NCBI RefSeq assembly: GCF_009792895.1
Contig: NZ_WSSC01000005.1
Location: 186,001 to 250,000 of the forward strand
Length of the DNA: 64,000 nucleotides
Source: Pigmentibacter ruber
GTDB lineage: Bacteria; Bdellovibrionota_B; Oligoflexia; Silvanigrellales; Silvanigrellaceae
Reading direction: 5' to 3'
The notes under the pieces are model-generated. The model was not told the origin of the DNA and did not search any database. It saw nothing but the letters and a program-made list of their open reading frames with translations. The translations under genes and the position numbers were made by a program. Below, piece by piece: positions 36,494-46,705 of the stretch (its first letter is position 1; each line of letters opens with the position of its first letter).

Positions 36494-37471
36494 TTAAAAC
36501 CCCCACCTGCTAAAAACATTTCTTGCTTGATTAGCAATGCGCTCGGTCTCTTCTTTTATGCGTTGCGCGGTACGATCAGCTTCTTCTTTTATGCGCTGTG
36601 CGGTACGATCAGCTTCTTCTTTTATGCGCTGTGCGGCACGATCTGCTTTAATTTTTTCATCAATTTGAGTAATAATTTTATTATATTCTTTATTTAGATC
36701 ATTGAGTAATGGTTGTATTTTTTCAGAATCAAATTTTACTAGTTCTTTATCGCTTTTTATTTTGAATGAATTTAATTTACTAAGAAAAATTTGTAGTTGT
36801 TTTTCAGTTGTTAATGCTCTGAATTGAGAATCCAAATTAGCCAACTCTTCCCGAATTTTTGCTTCTTGAGTTGCTAATTCAGAACTAATTTCATCTAAAT
36901 AATTTTTTGTTTTCCCAGAATTTTCTGCAGTTGGAGAAATTTTTACAAATTTAATTTTAGTTAATATTTGCTCTGTTCCTGGATTTTTTTCGACAATAAA
37001 ACATAACTGTGGATTAAGGAAATTTTCACAAGATAAGTAGTAGCCATTTTCTTTATTTACAAGAAAATAAGTGTTGTTATTATCGTTAGTTTTAATTAAA
37101 TTAAATAATGAAGGATTTAAATCAATATTATTCTCAAGAACTAAAAATTGAGTTTGAGCTCTGTTTATTAATTTTCCTAAAGAATTATTATTGTCCTTAT
37201 TAAAAAACAATATTTCAAAATTATCGGAAGCTTGAAGTGATTTTTTATGCTCAGTCTGATTTTCAGTTTTAATTTCCACTGCAGCTGCTTCTATATCGTT
37301 ATTTGATTTTACAATAAACCCATCTTTAGGATAGATAACAAAATCCGTCGTTGTTTTTAGAATATATTTTTCATGAGAAACAACGGGTTCTCCACTAATA
37401 TCTCTTATATTTTCGGCATAAGCAGATGATGCTAATGCAAAAGTAGATGTTAAAAATATGGTTTTTTTCAT
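36494..37471 (-). CDS. Exported protein with C-terminal coiled-coil repeats
   Basis: A 325-aa protein with a signal peptide (FLTSTFALASSAYA, cut before Glu). Residues ~20-180 look beta-rich (SGEPVVSHEKYILKTTTDF, YYLSCENFLNPQLCFIVE) and distantly recall a beta-trefoil inhibitor pattern, which I treat as speculation. Residues ~195-325 are a long charged coiled coil that ends in an 11-residue repeat (ADRTAQRIKEE) copied three times. Function unknown; an extracellular or periplasmic structural or inhibitor role is possible. It lies inside an accessory-looking zone. Confidence 0.6.
   Translation of the reverse strand: MKKTIFLTSTFALASSAYAENIRDISGEPVVSHEKYILKTTTDFVIYPKDGFIVKSNNDIEAAAVEIKTENQTEHKKSLQASDNFEILFFNKDNNNSLGKLINRAQTQFLVLENNIDLNPSLFNLIKTNDNNNTYFLVNKENGYYLSCENFLNPQLCFIVEKNPGTEQILTKIKFVKISPTAENSGKTKNYLDEISSELATQEAKIREELANLDSQFRALTTEKQLQIFLSKLNSFKIKSDKELVKFDSEKIQPLLNDLNKEYNKIITQIDEKIKADRAAQRIKEEADRTAQRIKEEADRTAQRIKEETERIANQARNVFSRWGF
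36552..36650 (-). repeat. Three tandem 33-bp repeats in the coiled-coil gene
   Basis: Units at 36552-36584, 36585-36617 and 36618-36650 are nearly identical (a few substitutions). Each encodes 11 residues of the coiled coil. The near identity implies recent duplication and length instability. Confidence 0.92.
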
Positions 37472-39104
37472 TGTAAGCCCTTAATTTTGATAAGAATTCA
37501 ATAAATTCTTTTTGTTCAGAAGAAAATATATTTCATTTGTAATCTATTTTGTCAAGAAAATATTAGACTAAGTGAAATTTTAAGATAAGATATATTTATA
37601 AAAAAAATATAATATTAGATAAATATAACGATAATTTAAAATCAAATTTAGCTAAGTGATTAGAGTGAAAAATTGCTTATAAGTATTATTTAAATTAAGA
37701 ACTGAAAAGATTTCTAATTCAAATTATGTTATTTAGATAAAGCGTTTATTTGATCTAAAACAACTGGTAAGAAGAAAAATTCTTGCGCTGACTGCTTTGC
37801 GGTACTGATACATGAAAAATTGTATTTAAAACATTATTTAAATATATTTGATTTTAAATTGATTGCAAATAAAAATTTTGATTTAAATTTGAATATAAAT
37901 AGTATATATTTTTAACTATTTTAAGGTGAAAATAAAAATTTAAATGGTGTGCCAATACTTATAATTAAAGTCAAAGTAATAGCAGGAAGATCTCTGCTTG
38001 TAATAAAAAAAACAGAGTAAATAATTGTTAAAATTAACATAAATATATAAACAAGTATATTAGAAATAGCAAATTTTTTCAAATTATCAATGTTGTTATT
38101 TTTGGTTTTTTATAGGCAATAATTCATTACTTCTTTCTTTTAGAGTTATTCATTGATTTTTTAGGTCTACAACTTTTCTTCTTTTATAAAGAAAATAAGC
38201 ATCAATTGACCAAAAAATAGTGGTCATAGTGCTATAAGTAATTTATAGAAAAAATTGTTATCATGAATTTATTTAAATGATTTAACGTAAAAATAAACAC
38301 AAGAAATTATAACAAAAACAACAATAAATTTTATAAATAAGTATTAGTAATAATTATCTTTATTATTTTCAATTTGTTTGAAGGGTTATTGTTGTTCATT
38401 TTGAAAACCTGTAATTTATTACGTACTAGTTACAAATTAACACTTTTAAAAAAATTTTCCATTTTTTCTCCAAAAAGAAGCTGAAAATCAAAAATAGGAT
38501 TAATTTTCATCAAATTTATTAATTTGTGAAATTTTAAAAAAACAATAATTATTTAATGTAATTTTAAATTTGAATTAATAGATTTTTTTTGAAATAGGGG
38601 GAGATTTGATACTGAACTTTATTGTATTCAAATAAATGTAGAAATGAAAAATGCAATCTTTTTTCTGAAGTAAATAATCAAAATATCAGATAGCTATTGG
38701 GTAGAAGTTTTTTAATTCGAGCTAGAAATAATGAATTTACTACTCGACCAGTTTTCGTAATAATTGTCCATAGGCTTACTAACGACCGTAATCGTGAAGG
38801 AGTTAAACGTGCTTGTGGTGAAATTGATAGAGCAGTGTCTTCATTTTAACCAAATTTAAAGCAAGGAGAAGCAGTAATTCTTGGAGCTAACTTTCCTATC
38901 CCGCTTACCATTAAAATAAACAAGCCAAAAGAAAAACCAAAGTCAGATGGTCCTGATTATCAAAAATGTTAGATTTAAAGTGCTTAAAATAACAATTTAA
39001 CATTTTAAATTATTTCTGTTTGTTAGAAAAGAAATTAATTTCTACAATGAGGCCTATTTTTTATAAAATCATAATGTATCTATATTATATGAAAAAATAA
39101 AAAA
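37472..39104. other. Long gene-poor, very AT-rich region
   Basis: About 1.6 kb with no intact gene of normal size. On the minus strand, 37921-38082 could code a 53-aa two-helix peptide (TTG start, no clear ribosome-binding site). Another minus-strand 25-aa frame lies at 38150-38227 (ends FLYKRRKVVDLKNQ). They may be pieces of one broken membrane-protein gene. The plus strand holds a HerA-like remnant at 38694-38972. The rest appears to be decayed or regulatory DNA. Confidence 0.55.
38694..38972 (+). pseudogene. Remnant of a HerA-like (DUF87) ATPase, C-terminal part
   Basis: This frame codes RLTNDRNREGVKRACGEID, then a stop at 38847-38849, then PNLKQGEAVILGANFPIPLT and KSDGPDYQKC before a final stop. 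The C-terminal order (LTN-rich segment, SFLPxLxxGEAxxxGxxxPxPL, SDGPDYQ) is the end of HerA/DUF87 ATPases. The stop sits exactly where a Leu (TTA) is expected, so a single TTA-to-TAA change fits. No upstream ATPase core is present. HerA ATPases occur in DNA repair and in phage-defence systems. Confidence 0.62.
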
Positions 39105-40259
39105 CTACTCCTTCGAATTATTCAAAGCCTTAATAAAGTGATCTTTAAATACATCCCCATCTACTTTGAAACATATCTCATGCTCTAATTTTTTATCTTT
39201 ATCCACTTTTTCAATTGTTCTGCCGCTTTCAATTTGTTCATAGGGATGTCTATTTTGCATATTACCTTCGAATTGTGAAAATACCAAACTAAAATTTTTT
39301 CCAAAACTTTTCATTTGTTCTTCCCCAGATTTACTAAGATCGAATTTGGTGACGACATCGAGATTTACTTTTTTTTCTGTACAAAAAGGCATATACATAC
39401 TAGCTGCTGATAGAACATCCCAAAAATAGTACTCACCAGAATCAATAAAATCTAAATTTCTATCTAAAATATCTGCATAAAACTTTGCGGATTTTGAATG
39501 AATTTGACTTTTTAATTGCTTCAAAAAATCACGAGTTACTCTTACTTGATTAGTTGCATCTAATGGAACAATAGATAAAGGAATACTTGAGTTGAAAACA
39601 ATTTTAGCTGAAAGGGGATCTATCCAAATATTCCATTCAGCATATTTATTTTTTAAGTTTTCAGTAATATTTGGTACATTTAAGTTTCCTTTGACTTTCA
39701 ATGCCCCACCCATAATATAAATACGTTTTATTTTTTTAATATCATCAGGGTATTTTTTAATTAATTGACCAACGTTGGTGAGGGGGCCAATTGTTAAAAA
39801 AACTATAGGTTTTTTACTATTATTTAATGTTTCATGCATCCATTCTACAGAGTGCTTAGTTAATATATGCGGAGTAGGATTAGAAGGGATTTTAACACCA
39901 AATAAACTATCAGAAGTGATCCGCCATTCATTAGGAAAGGTATGAAAACCATCGAGAGGTACAGAATCTCCACAGGTAACAGGGATAAATTCTTTTTCAC
40001 GACCCGACAAATAGATTAAATCTGCAATATTTTTTTGTGCGGGTTTGCAATGCGCTTCTCCAGTAGCGCTAATTGTGATTCCTAATAAATCTGACTGAGT
40101 TTTTTGATTAAGCGCATACAAAACTGCAGGCCAATCATCGATTGCTGCATCTGTATCTATAATTAGCGGAAATGGTACTTTTTCGTATGCAAAAATAAAA
40201 TTAAAAATAAATAGTGAATTTAGAAAGTAGATAAATTTTCTATATTTTGAAGATATCAT
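39105..40259 (-). CDS. Exported nucleoside hydrolase (IUNH family)
   Basis: A 384-aa protein with a signal peptide (FIYFLNSLFIFNFIFA). LIIDTDAAIDDWPAVLYAL is the calcium-binding DxDxxxDD motif of ribonucleoside hydrolases. ITISATGEAH, IYIMGGALKVKGN and the C-terminal WDVLSAA (calcium-binding Asp) also match. It would split nucleosides into base and ribose in the periplasm or outside the cell. Uracil freed this way could feed the uracil-catabolism-like operon at 12.8-16.8 kb, which is an inference. It appears single-gene. Confidence 0.85.
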   Translation of the reverse strand: MISSKYRKFIYFLNSLFIFNFIFAYEKVPFPLIIDTDAAIDDWPAVLYALNQKTQSDLLGITISATGEAHCKPAQKNIADLIYLSGREKEFIPVTCGDSVPLDGFHTFPNEWRITSDSLFGVKIPSNPTPHILTKHSVEWMHETLNNSKKPIVFLTIGPLTNVGQLIKKYPDDIKKIKRIYIMGGALKVKGNLNVPNITENLKNKYAEWNIWIDPLSAKIVFNSSIPLSIVPLDATNQVRVTRDFLKQLKSQIHSKSAKFYADILDRNLDFIDSGEYYFWDVLSAASMYMPFCTEKKVNLDVVTKFDLSKSGEEQMKSFGKNFSLVFSQFEGNMQNRHPYEQIESGRTIEKVDKDKKLEHEICFKVDGDVFKDHFIKALNNSKE

Positions 40260-40481
40260 AATAAAATACCTTTCTTAAGTTTACAGTGTTTTTCTTTTTT
40301 TAACTCAAAAAAGTTGTAAATGCTATGCTCTTTTACATTTAAATGATTCTTAATATTAAGAGATGAAAATAAAAATTTTATATATTATTTAAAATTTAAC
40401 GCTAAAAATAGAAACCAATTATGTTAACTTTGCAGATTAAGCATGAAAGAATTGATCTTGAATTACTCTTTTAAAATAAAA

Positions 40482-41084
40482 TTAAGAAAGACCTGGATAA
40501 CTAGGAAAATGATAATTTTCTTGTAAATTTTTCCAAGGAATATGTACATGCGAAGGCCAATTTAATAAAGCTGCTAATGCAAAATCTATTTTGAGAACAA
40601 CAGCTAAAACGCCTATATGTATTTGCTGAAATGAACTTTTTACAGCTAAAAGTTCATTTTTTACTAAATCATCAGAGCAGGTTTCACCCCAAAAATCAGG
40701 AGTACTTTTTTGCAGCTCTTCATTAGTAAACAGAAAAATACTTTTTCTTAGTTCTAATTGATTTGAAAACCATTTAGGATACCAAACTGCTTTAAAATCA
40801 GAAAAATCGTTCCAAGATTCCACCTTATCTTTTCCAGCAACACGAATTAAAAAGAGTTCAGGATTTTTAATATGCAAAGCTCCGCATGTGATGGAATAAG
40901 CAGATTTATAATAATCAATAAGTTGTTTATTGCGATCTTTTGCAAGAGTGGCTTGTGTTAGTAAGAGTCCTAAGGAGAAAACATCTGAAATAGTAAAATC
41001 AGATTCTTCGTCCAAAAAATTTAAATAATTTCCAGAAATTCTATCAAGTGATCTTCTTTGGGCGGCAGTAAAAATAAATGGCAT
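40482..41084 (-). CDS. Hypothetical protein downstream of mreB
   Basis: A 200-aa soluble protein without signal peptide, rich in Leu/Phe/Trp and likely helical (SLGLLLTQATLAKDRNKQLIDYY). No motif recognised. It lies 44 bases after the mreB stop on the same strand, so it is probably read with mreB, which could point to a cell-shape role but proves nothing. Confidence 0.6.
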   Translation of the reverse strand: MPFIFTAAQRRSLDRISGNYLNFLDEESDFTISDVFSLGLLLTQATLAKDRNKQLIDYYKSAYSITCGALHIKNPELFLIRVAGKDKVESWNDFSDFKAVWYPKWFSNQLELRKSIFLFTNEELQKSTPDFWGETCSDDLVKNELLAVKSSFQQIHIGVLAVVLKIDFALAALLNWPSHVHIPWKNLQENYHFPSYPGLS

Positions 41085-41128
41085 TAGAACCTCAACAATT
41101 ACATTCTAAATAAAAACTGAATTTTTAT

Positions 41129-42157
41129 TTAGAATGTAACTTCCCTGAGAAGCTCAGGATTGTCAAGAACTCGGCCAGAGCCTAAAACAACAGCAGTAAG
41201 AGGGTTTTCTGCTACAACTATAGGTAACCCCGTTTCTTCTCGTAATAAAACATCTAAATTACGAATCAATGCTCCACCACCAACTAATACAATTCCTTTA
41301 TCAACAATATCTGCTGCAAGTTCAGGTGGAGTTTTTTCAAGTGCCAGACGGACGGCTTCCACAATTGCATTAACAGGTTCTTGCATTGCTTCACGAATTT
41401 CTTCGCTTGTTACTTCAATTGTTTTTGGGATACCAGCAACAAGGTCTCTTCCTTTAACTTGCATTGTCCTAATTTCTTCTTCGGGATAAGCAGAACCAAT
41501 TGCTATTTTTATTTGCTCAGCTGTTCTTTCACCTATTAGTACATTAAAACGGCGTTTTAAATAATTAACGATGGATTCATCCATTTTGTCACCGCCAACA
41601 CGCACACTTTTTGAATAAACAATTCCAAGCAAAGAAATAACGGCAACCTCAGTTGTTCCACCACCAATATCAACAATCATATTTCCACTAGCTTCATGAA
41701 TTGGTAAATCAGCACCAATTGAAGCAGCCATAGGTTCTTCAATGAGATAAACAGAAGAACATCCAGCAGATTCAGCAGATTCTCGAACGGCTCTTTTTTC
41801 AACTTCAGTAATGCCATAAGGGATACAAATAACTGCCCGTGGTCTAACAAGTGACCGATGATTGTGTGCAACACCAATAAAGTAACTTAGCATTTTTTCA
41901 GTAAGTTCAAAATCAGCAATGACTCCATCTTTCATCGGTCGAACAGCTTCAATAGTACCTGGTGTTCTACCTAGCATTTCTTTTGCTGCTCTTCCCACTG
42001 CTTTCACAGTTCTTAAGCCACGTGAATCTCTTTGCACAGCAACAACAGAGGGTTCATTAGCAACTATTCCTCTATTTTTTACATACACAAGTGTATTTGC
42101 TGTCCCAAGGTCAATGGCTAAATCATGGGATAGAAGTCTAAAAAACCAATCGAACAT
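41129..42157 (-). CDS. mreB: Rod-shape-determining actin homologue MreB
   Basis: A 342-aa actin-fold ATPase. [17 protein letters not shown] is phosphate-1, [17 protein letters not shown] is phosphate-2, and [15 protein letters not shown] is the adenosine motif. Length fits (335-350). MreB filaments on the inner membrane direct lateral wall synthesis in rod cells. mreC/mreD are not adjacent downstream; the next gene is an unknown protein. Confidence 0.97.
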   Translation of the reverse strand: MFDWFFRLLSHDLAIDLGTANTLVYVKNRGIVANEPSVVAVQRDSRGLRTVKAVGRAAKEMLGRTPGTIEAVRPMKDGVIADFELTEKMLSYFIGVAHNHRSLVRPRAVICIPYGITEVEKRAVRESAESAGCSSVYLIEEPMAASIGADLPIHEASGNMIVDIGGGTTEVAVISLLGIVYSKSVRVGGDKMDESIVNYLKRRFNVLIGERTAEQIKIAIGSAYPEEEIRTMQVKGRDLVAGIPKTIEVTSEEIREAMQEPVNAIVEAVRLALEKTPPELAADIVDKGIVLVGGGALIRNLDVLLREETGLPIVVAENPLTAVVLGSGRVLDNPELLREVTF

Positions 42158-42283
42158 GGATCCTCCCTAAGGAAAATTGAGAGAATGAACAGTTAAAGTG
42201 CATTCAAAGTTTAATTCATGCTTATAACAAAAAAGGTATCACTTTGAGAATGGTTATTCTATAAAATTAAAACACTTTTTCAC

Positions 42284-43258
42284 CTATTGAAACGAATATT
42301 GGACAGGACTATTCCTTCCTACCACTTGAATTGCTATTATTTCGGTCACAATGTTATTTGCAAACCTTCCTGGTAAAGCAAGTGGAAAAACTTTAGATAC
42401 TACTTCATCGAGCATTTTATCAACAGCTAAAAAATCTTTTTGTGGAAATCTTTTTTGTGTTAAGTTCTCATACTTCTCTAATGAACCATTTCCATTTATA
42501 TAAAGCTTATAATAAATAATATCTCCAGGTCTTAGCGGAGAGGTGGGTGGAACTACTCTATCTTTTGAGTTCCAAATCCCTGCAAATTTTTCTTTAAATT
42601 GCTGACTGAATTGGTACAAGCTTAAATCTTTGACTGAATAGCGTTCTTTCACTTTTGGTTCACTTAATGGTGTATATTCATCTCCCATTATGGGAATATC
42701 TCCACTATCTCCTTCAATATTTTGTTCTTGTTTGTATTGCTTTCTCAAATTATCAATATAAGCAGAGTCTGCATTTGGTAGAAATTTATCTAACTCTGAT
42801 TTTTTATTTTTTTCAGATTTATCAACAATTGTTGGAGGAATTTCTTTCTTTTTATAATTTGGAAGTCGTTTAGATATAAATGGATTTGAATTAGCTTTTA
42901 AGTTTTTAGCAGCAAGTTCTTCTGGTACGTTAATTTTACTTTTTGAGTTTGGATTTTTATCAGTTAAAACTCCACCCGCAATATTTTCCGGAATATTTTC
43001 TGAAAGATGTTTTTCTTTTTGTTTATTTTTTGGTAAATTAGACTGTAGTTTCCCGTCTGTAAATTGAATATGAATGGGTTTATTTTGATGACTTGTTGTT
43101 GTTATTTCTTTTGTGTCTTTTGAATTATTTAAATTTTCAAGTATGAAAGCAAAAAAAACATGAAGAACTACAGAATAAATAAGGATAAAACTGAAAACGT
43201 CTTTTTTCTCAGGATAAAGCCATATAGCAAAGTTAATCTCGGTTTCTCTATAACTCAA
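42284..43258 (-). CDS. TonB-like energy-transducer-type protein
   Basis: A 324-aa protein with a single N-terminal hydrophobic helix (residues ~21-41, FSFILIYSVVLHVFFAFIL). A Lys/Asn/Pro-rich linker follows, and the C-terminal ~90 residues carry RPGDIIYYKLYINGNGSLEKYENL, a TonB/TolA C-terminal pattern. It would span the periplasm and touch an outer-membrane partner. No exbB/exbD is next to it. It is divergent from the aspartase fusion. Confidence 0.65.
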   Translation of the reverse strand: MSYRETEINFAIWLYPEKKDVFSFILIYSVVLHVFFAFILENLNNSKDTKEITTTSHQNKPIHIQFTDGKLQSNLPKNKQKEKHLSENIPENIAGGVLTDKNPNSKSKINVPEELAAKNLKANSNPFISKRLPNYKKKEIPPTIVDKSEKNKKSELDKFLPNADSAYIDNLRKQYKQEQNIEGDSGDIPIMGDEYTPLSEPKVKERYSVKDLSLYQFSQQFKEKFAGIWNSKDRVVPPTSPLRPGDIIYYKLYINGNGSLEKYENLTQKRFPQKDFLAVDKMLDEVVSKVFPLALPGRFANNIVTEIIAIQVVGRNSPVQYSFQ

Positions 43259-43337
43259 AAAAATGACCTCAGTTTTGTTAGATTTTTACTAATTATCAAG
43301 AGTATCAACCATCTGTCAGTATCACTTTTTCCTCCCA

Positions 43338-43366
43338 TTGTCACAACAAAAAATTAAGTGTAACAC
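43338..43366 (+). promoter_or_regulatory. Putative sigma70 promoter of the aspartase fusion
   Basis: TTGTCA (43338-43343) and TAACAC (43361-43366) are separated by 17 bases. A strong GGAGGAG ribosome-binding site follows just before the ATG at 43399. Confidence 0.5.
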
Positions 43367-43398
43367 AAACTAAATCCATATTTGGAGGAGTATTTTTT

Positions 43399-45246
43399 AT
43401 GGATATCGCTCTCATTTCGCAGTTTCCTATATTTACCAATCTATCAGAGAATGATCTGCAAATTTTAACTAACTACCTAGAAACATTGTCTGTTAAGAAA
43501 GATGTAACTCTTTACTCTCCAGGATTAATTAGAGACAGACTTCGTTTGATTGTCAAAGGTCGAATAGAAGTTTCGGCAGAAACCTTTGATTTTGAAGAAC
43601 CTTCTACAATATACGGTCCTGGGCAATTTTTAGGTGAGGCTGCGTTATTGGAGGAAGGTACTCTCCACAAAGCTAAAGCTCAAACAGTAACTGATGTTGA
43701 TTTAATTATTCTGACCAGAGCTCATTTTTTAAAATTAATGCAAGAACAACAAGAAATTTCTTGTAAAATTCAAATGAATATTGGCTCATACGTTTTTAGT
43801 AAATTAGCAAGAGGGGCAAGCCAGGGGAAAGTTCAATATTCTGGATATAGTTCCGGAAAAAAACGTCTTGAGCACGATTTATTAGGCGATAGAGAGATTT
43901 CTGATGAAGCCTATTATGGCGTTCAAACACTCCGTGCAATTGAGAATTTTAATATTACAGGAGTTCTTTTAAGGGATTTTCCAATTTTTATCAAAGGGTT
44001 ATCTCAGGTTAAAAAAGCAGCTGCACTAGCAAATTGTGAAATTGGAATTTTAGATCAAGAAGTTTGTAATTACATTTGTATGGCTTGTGATGAAATAATC
44101 GCTGGACATTGGCACGATCAATTTCTAGTGGATATGATTCAGGGAGGTGCAGGAACTTCAACAAATATGAATGCCAATGAAGTTATTGCAAATCGGGCAT
44201 TAGAATTATGGGGAAAGAAAAAAGGGGAATATAAATTTATTCACCCAAATAACCATGTTAATTTAGGACAGTCCACTAACGATGCCTACCCTACAGCTAT
44301 CCGTTTAGCTGCTCTGCAATCAATCCCCTATCTTATAGAAGCATTGGAAGAACTTTGCCAAACATTTTCTGAGAAAGCCAAAGAGTTTTCAGATGTAATT
44401 AAAATGGGCAGAACCCAATTACAAGATGCTGTCCCTATGACATTAGGGCAAGAATTTGAAGCATTTTCAGTCATGCTTAGTGAAGATATTGAGCGTATTC
44501 GTGAAGGTGCAAAGTTATTTTTGGAATTAAGCATAGGTGGGACTGCAATTGGAACAGGAATCAATGCGCATCCAAAATATCCAGCGACAGCTATTAAAAA
44601 AATAAGAGAAATTACAGGTTTAAATGTGATTTCATCGCCAAATCTAATTGAAGCTACACCTGATACAGGGGCATTTGTTCTTTTTTCAGGGATCTTAAAG
44701 CGCTTAGCTGTTAAGTTAAGTAAAATATCAAATGATTTGCGTTTATTATCAAGTGGTCCGCGCTGTGGATTTGGTGATATCAATTTACCACCTATGCAAC
44801 CAGGTTCCAGTATTATGCCAGGAAAAGTAAATCCTGTAATTCCAGAGGTTGTGAATCAAATTGCATTTCAAGTAATTGGAAATGACCTAACAGTCACTAT
44901 GGCATCTGAAGGCGGACAGTTGCAATTAAACGCTTTTGAGCCAGTCATGGTATTCAATATTTTTCAAAGTGTGAATATGTTAAGTCGAGGAATGCGTACT
45001 TTAACCAGACTTTGTATCAAAGGAATTACTGCAAATAAGGAAGCTTGCCGCAGAGCTGTAGAACACAGCATAGGGTTGGTCACTGCGTTAAATCCTTTAA
45101 TTGGCTATGAAAATTCAACTATGATTGCAAAAGAGGCTCTTGAGTCTGGTGAAAGTGTATTTAATTTAGTTCTAAAACATAAATTGTTAACAAGAGAACA
45201 GTTAGAAGACGCTTTAAAACCAGAGAATATGTTAAGCTCCCGCTAA
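43399..45246 (+). CDS. Cyclic-nucleotide-binding domain fused to aspartate ammonia-lyase
   Basis: A 615-aa fusion. Residues ~1-130 are a CRP-type cNMP-binding beta-barrel (FPIFTNLSENDLQIL, GPGQFLGEAALLEEG). From residue ~155 the protein is a complete aspartase/fumarase-superfamily enzyme: RLEHDLLGDREISDEAYYGVQTLRA, GGAGTSTNMNANEVI, GQSTNDAYPTA, and the signature GSSIMPGKVNP near residue 470. AspA converts aspartate to fumarate and ammonia. In the phosphate-binding cassette the CRP Arg-Ser pair is His-Lys, so the ligand may not be cAMP or binding may be lost. Fusion could give allosteric control by a nucleotide. Confidence 0.88.
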   Translation: MDIALISQFPIFTNLSENDLQILTNYLETLSVKKDVTLYSPGLIRDRLRLIVKGRIEVSAETFDFEEPSTIYGPGQFLGEAALLEEGTLHKAKAQTVTDVDLIILTRAHFLKLMQEQQEISCKIQMNIGSYVFSKLARGASQGKVQYSGYSSGKKRLEHDLLGDREISDEAYYGVQTLRAIENFNITGVLLRDFPIFIKGLSQVKKAAALANCEIGILDQEVCNYICMACDEIIAGHWHDQFLVDMIQGGAGTSTNMNANEVIANRALELWGKKKGEYKFIHPNNHVNLGQSTNDAYPTAIRLAALQSIPYLIEALEELCQTFSEKAKEFSDVIKMGRTQLQDAVPMTLGQEFEAFSVMLSEDIERIREGAKLFLELSIGGTAIGTGINAHPKYPATAIKKIREITGLNVISSPNLIEATPDTGAFVLFSGILKRLAVKLSKISNDLRLLSSGPRCGFGDINLPPMQPGSSIMPGKVNPVIPEVVNQIAFQVIGNDLTVTMASEGGQLQLNAFEPVMVFNIFQSVNMLSRGMRTLTRLCIKGITANKEACRRAVEHSIGLVTALNPLIGYENSTMIAKEALESGESVFNLVLKHKLLTREQLEDALKPENMLSSR

Positions 45247-45308
45247 AGAAACAGCCCCAGATACCGAAAATCATACTGATATTTTCAAAATTGCAGGGGT
45301 GTTTTTAC

Positions 45309-46688
45309 ATGGTTGTAGAAAATGATTTCGAAGTAATTTTGGAAGATAATGTAGCAACTCTAAAAGGACATCTGGTAGATTCTACAGAATTTTCTCGATT
45401 CGATGAAATATTTTCTAAATCAAATGAAATTGATTTTAGCCAATTAAATTCAATTAGTTGGCTTGGTGTTCAGCGTCTGTATGATATTTTATTAAAAATA
45501 GAAAATCCTGTTAAGTTATCAAATATACCTCCCCATGTTTATCGTATTTTACTTTTACTTCCTAATTTTGGAAGAAAGATAGGGATTAAAAGCTTTCAAA
45601 TAGAATTTTTTGGGTTAGATGATAGAATCCTAAAACAAGATATTACCTTAGAAAAACTCAGTGATTTAGGAAAAAAACAGGGGTGCTTTGCAAAGATACA
45701 ATCAGGACAAATGATTAGTGGTTCTTTACATCATTTATGTCGACCTTATTTTCAAGATTATTTGTTACCTAAGAAAAATTATGTATCAAAATGGTGTATA
45801 GAAAATGAAGAATTTTGTACTTTTTTATATGAATATGTTTGTTTTACAAAATTAGTACTAGAAATTTGTTCATTGGCACAAGATTCAACTTCTATTTTAA
45901 TTGAAGAAAGTTTACAAAATATTTGTTCAAAAATTTCAAGTCTTGAATTTTCGGTAAAAAATATTTTACCAAATTTTAATGAGTTTAAGTCACGTTATTT
46001 AATGTCATTAATGCCCCATATTCATGAAATATCTAAATCAGTGGTTTCAGCTATAAATTTAAGTAGTGGAACATTTGAATCAGTTGTACAAACGTTCGAA
46101 GCTTTATTTATGCGAGATACAGCATCAGCTCAAGATATTTATGATCAATTTGAAAATTTTATGAATTTTACAGATCAGCTTGATCCTATTGCAAAGAGTT
46201 TGGAAGATGTAGGTGTTGAGTTAGGCACTCATGTTTTAAGATTTGGGGATATTGGTAATTTGCATCAAGCTTTTACAACTTTTAATGGAAATGATTTAGC
46301 AGAAAAAGTAATTATTTCATTGCGTAGAAAATTAAAATATGATCAATATATTAACTTAACTTGGTTTGATACCTTTCAAGAAATTAAAAATGATTTTAAA
46401 TTTATAGATTCAGAATTAAGTAAATGTATTGTTGCTCTCCAAGGATTTGATTTAGTGCGTCAAGTATTTGAACATAGAATTATTGAGATTAAATTATTTC
46501 GTGAAAACTTAAATTTAGTAAAAAATAAACAAATGCCTTGGGAAAAACTTAAAGAAAAAATTACTTCCCAGATTGTAGATAGATTAGTAACAGATCAAGA
46601 AAAGTATAGTTTTTCTTTTTTCTTTCCTGACTCGACTTTAAGCAAAGATAAATCTAACATTAATAATGGAAGTCCACTGTTTTTTTAA
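45309..46688 (+). CDS. Hypothetical protein with N-terminal STAS-like segment
   Basis: I start at ATG 45309, since AGGGG precedes it (459 aa). Residues ~1-100 (VATLKGHLVDSTEF, IDFSQLNSISWLGVQRLYDIL, VKLSNIPPHVYRIL) resemble a STAS domain (strand-helix order with a Ser in the loop) as in anti-sigma antagonists. The remaining ~350 residues are helical and unrecognised. No signal peptide or membrane segment. It sits 62 bases after the aspartase fusion and 17 before the MFS gene, possibly the same transcript. Possibly a partner-switching regulator. Confidence 0.55.
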   Translation: MVVENDFEVILEDNVATLKGHLVDSTEFSRFDEIFSKSNEIDFSQLNSISWLGVQRLYDILLKIENPVKLSNIPPHVYRILLLLPNFGRKIGIKSFQIEFFGLDDRILKQDITLEKLSDLGKKQGCFAKIQSGQMISGSLHHLCRPYFQDYLLPKKNYVSKWCIENEEFCTFLYEYVCFTKLVLEICSLAQDSTSILIEESLQNICSKISSLEFSVKNILPNFNEFKSRYLMSLMPHIHEISKSVVSAINLSSGTFESVVQTFEALFMRDTASAQDIYDQFENFMNFTDQLDPIAKSLEDVGVELGTHVLRFGDIGNLHQAFTTFNGNDLAEKVIISLRRKLKYDQYINLTWFDTFQEIKNDFKFIDSELSKCIVALQGFDLVRQVFEHRIIEIKLFRENLNLVKNKQMPWEKLKEKITSQIVDRLVTDQEKYSFSFFFPDSTLSKDKSNINNGSPLFF

Positions 46689-46705
46689 TTTAATCTTGGT
46701 TTTTA

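Noticed and set aside
36494-37471. Assignment of the N-terminal part to Kunitz/beta-trefoil inhibitors
   Set aside because: Only a few residues agree (DxxGEPV-like start); not enough to name the fold.
37472-39104. Search for tRNA or CRISPR-like repeats in the long gap
   Set aside because: No cloverleaf-like arms with a TTCRA loop and no regularly spaced repeat could be found by eye.
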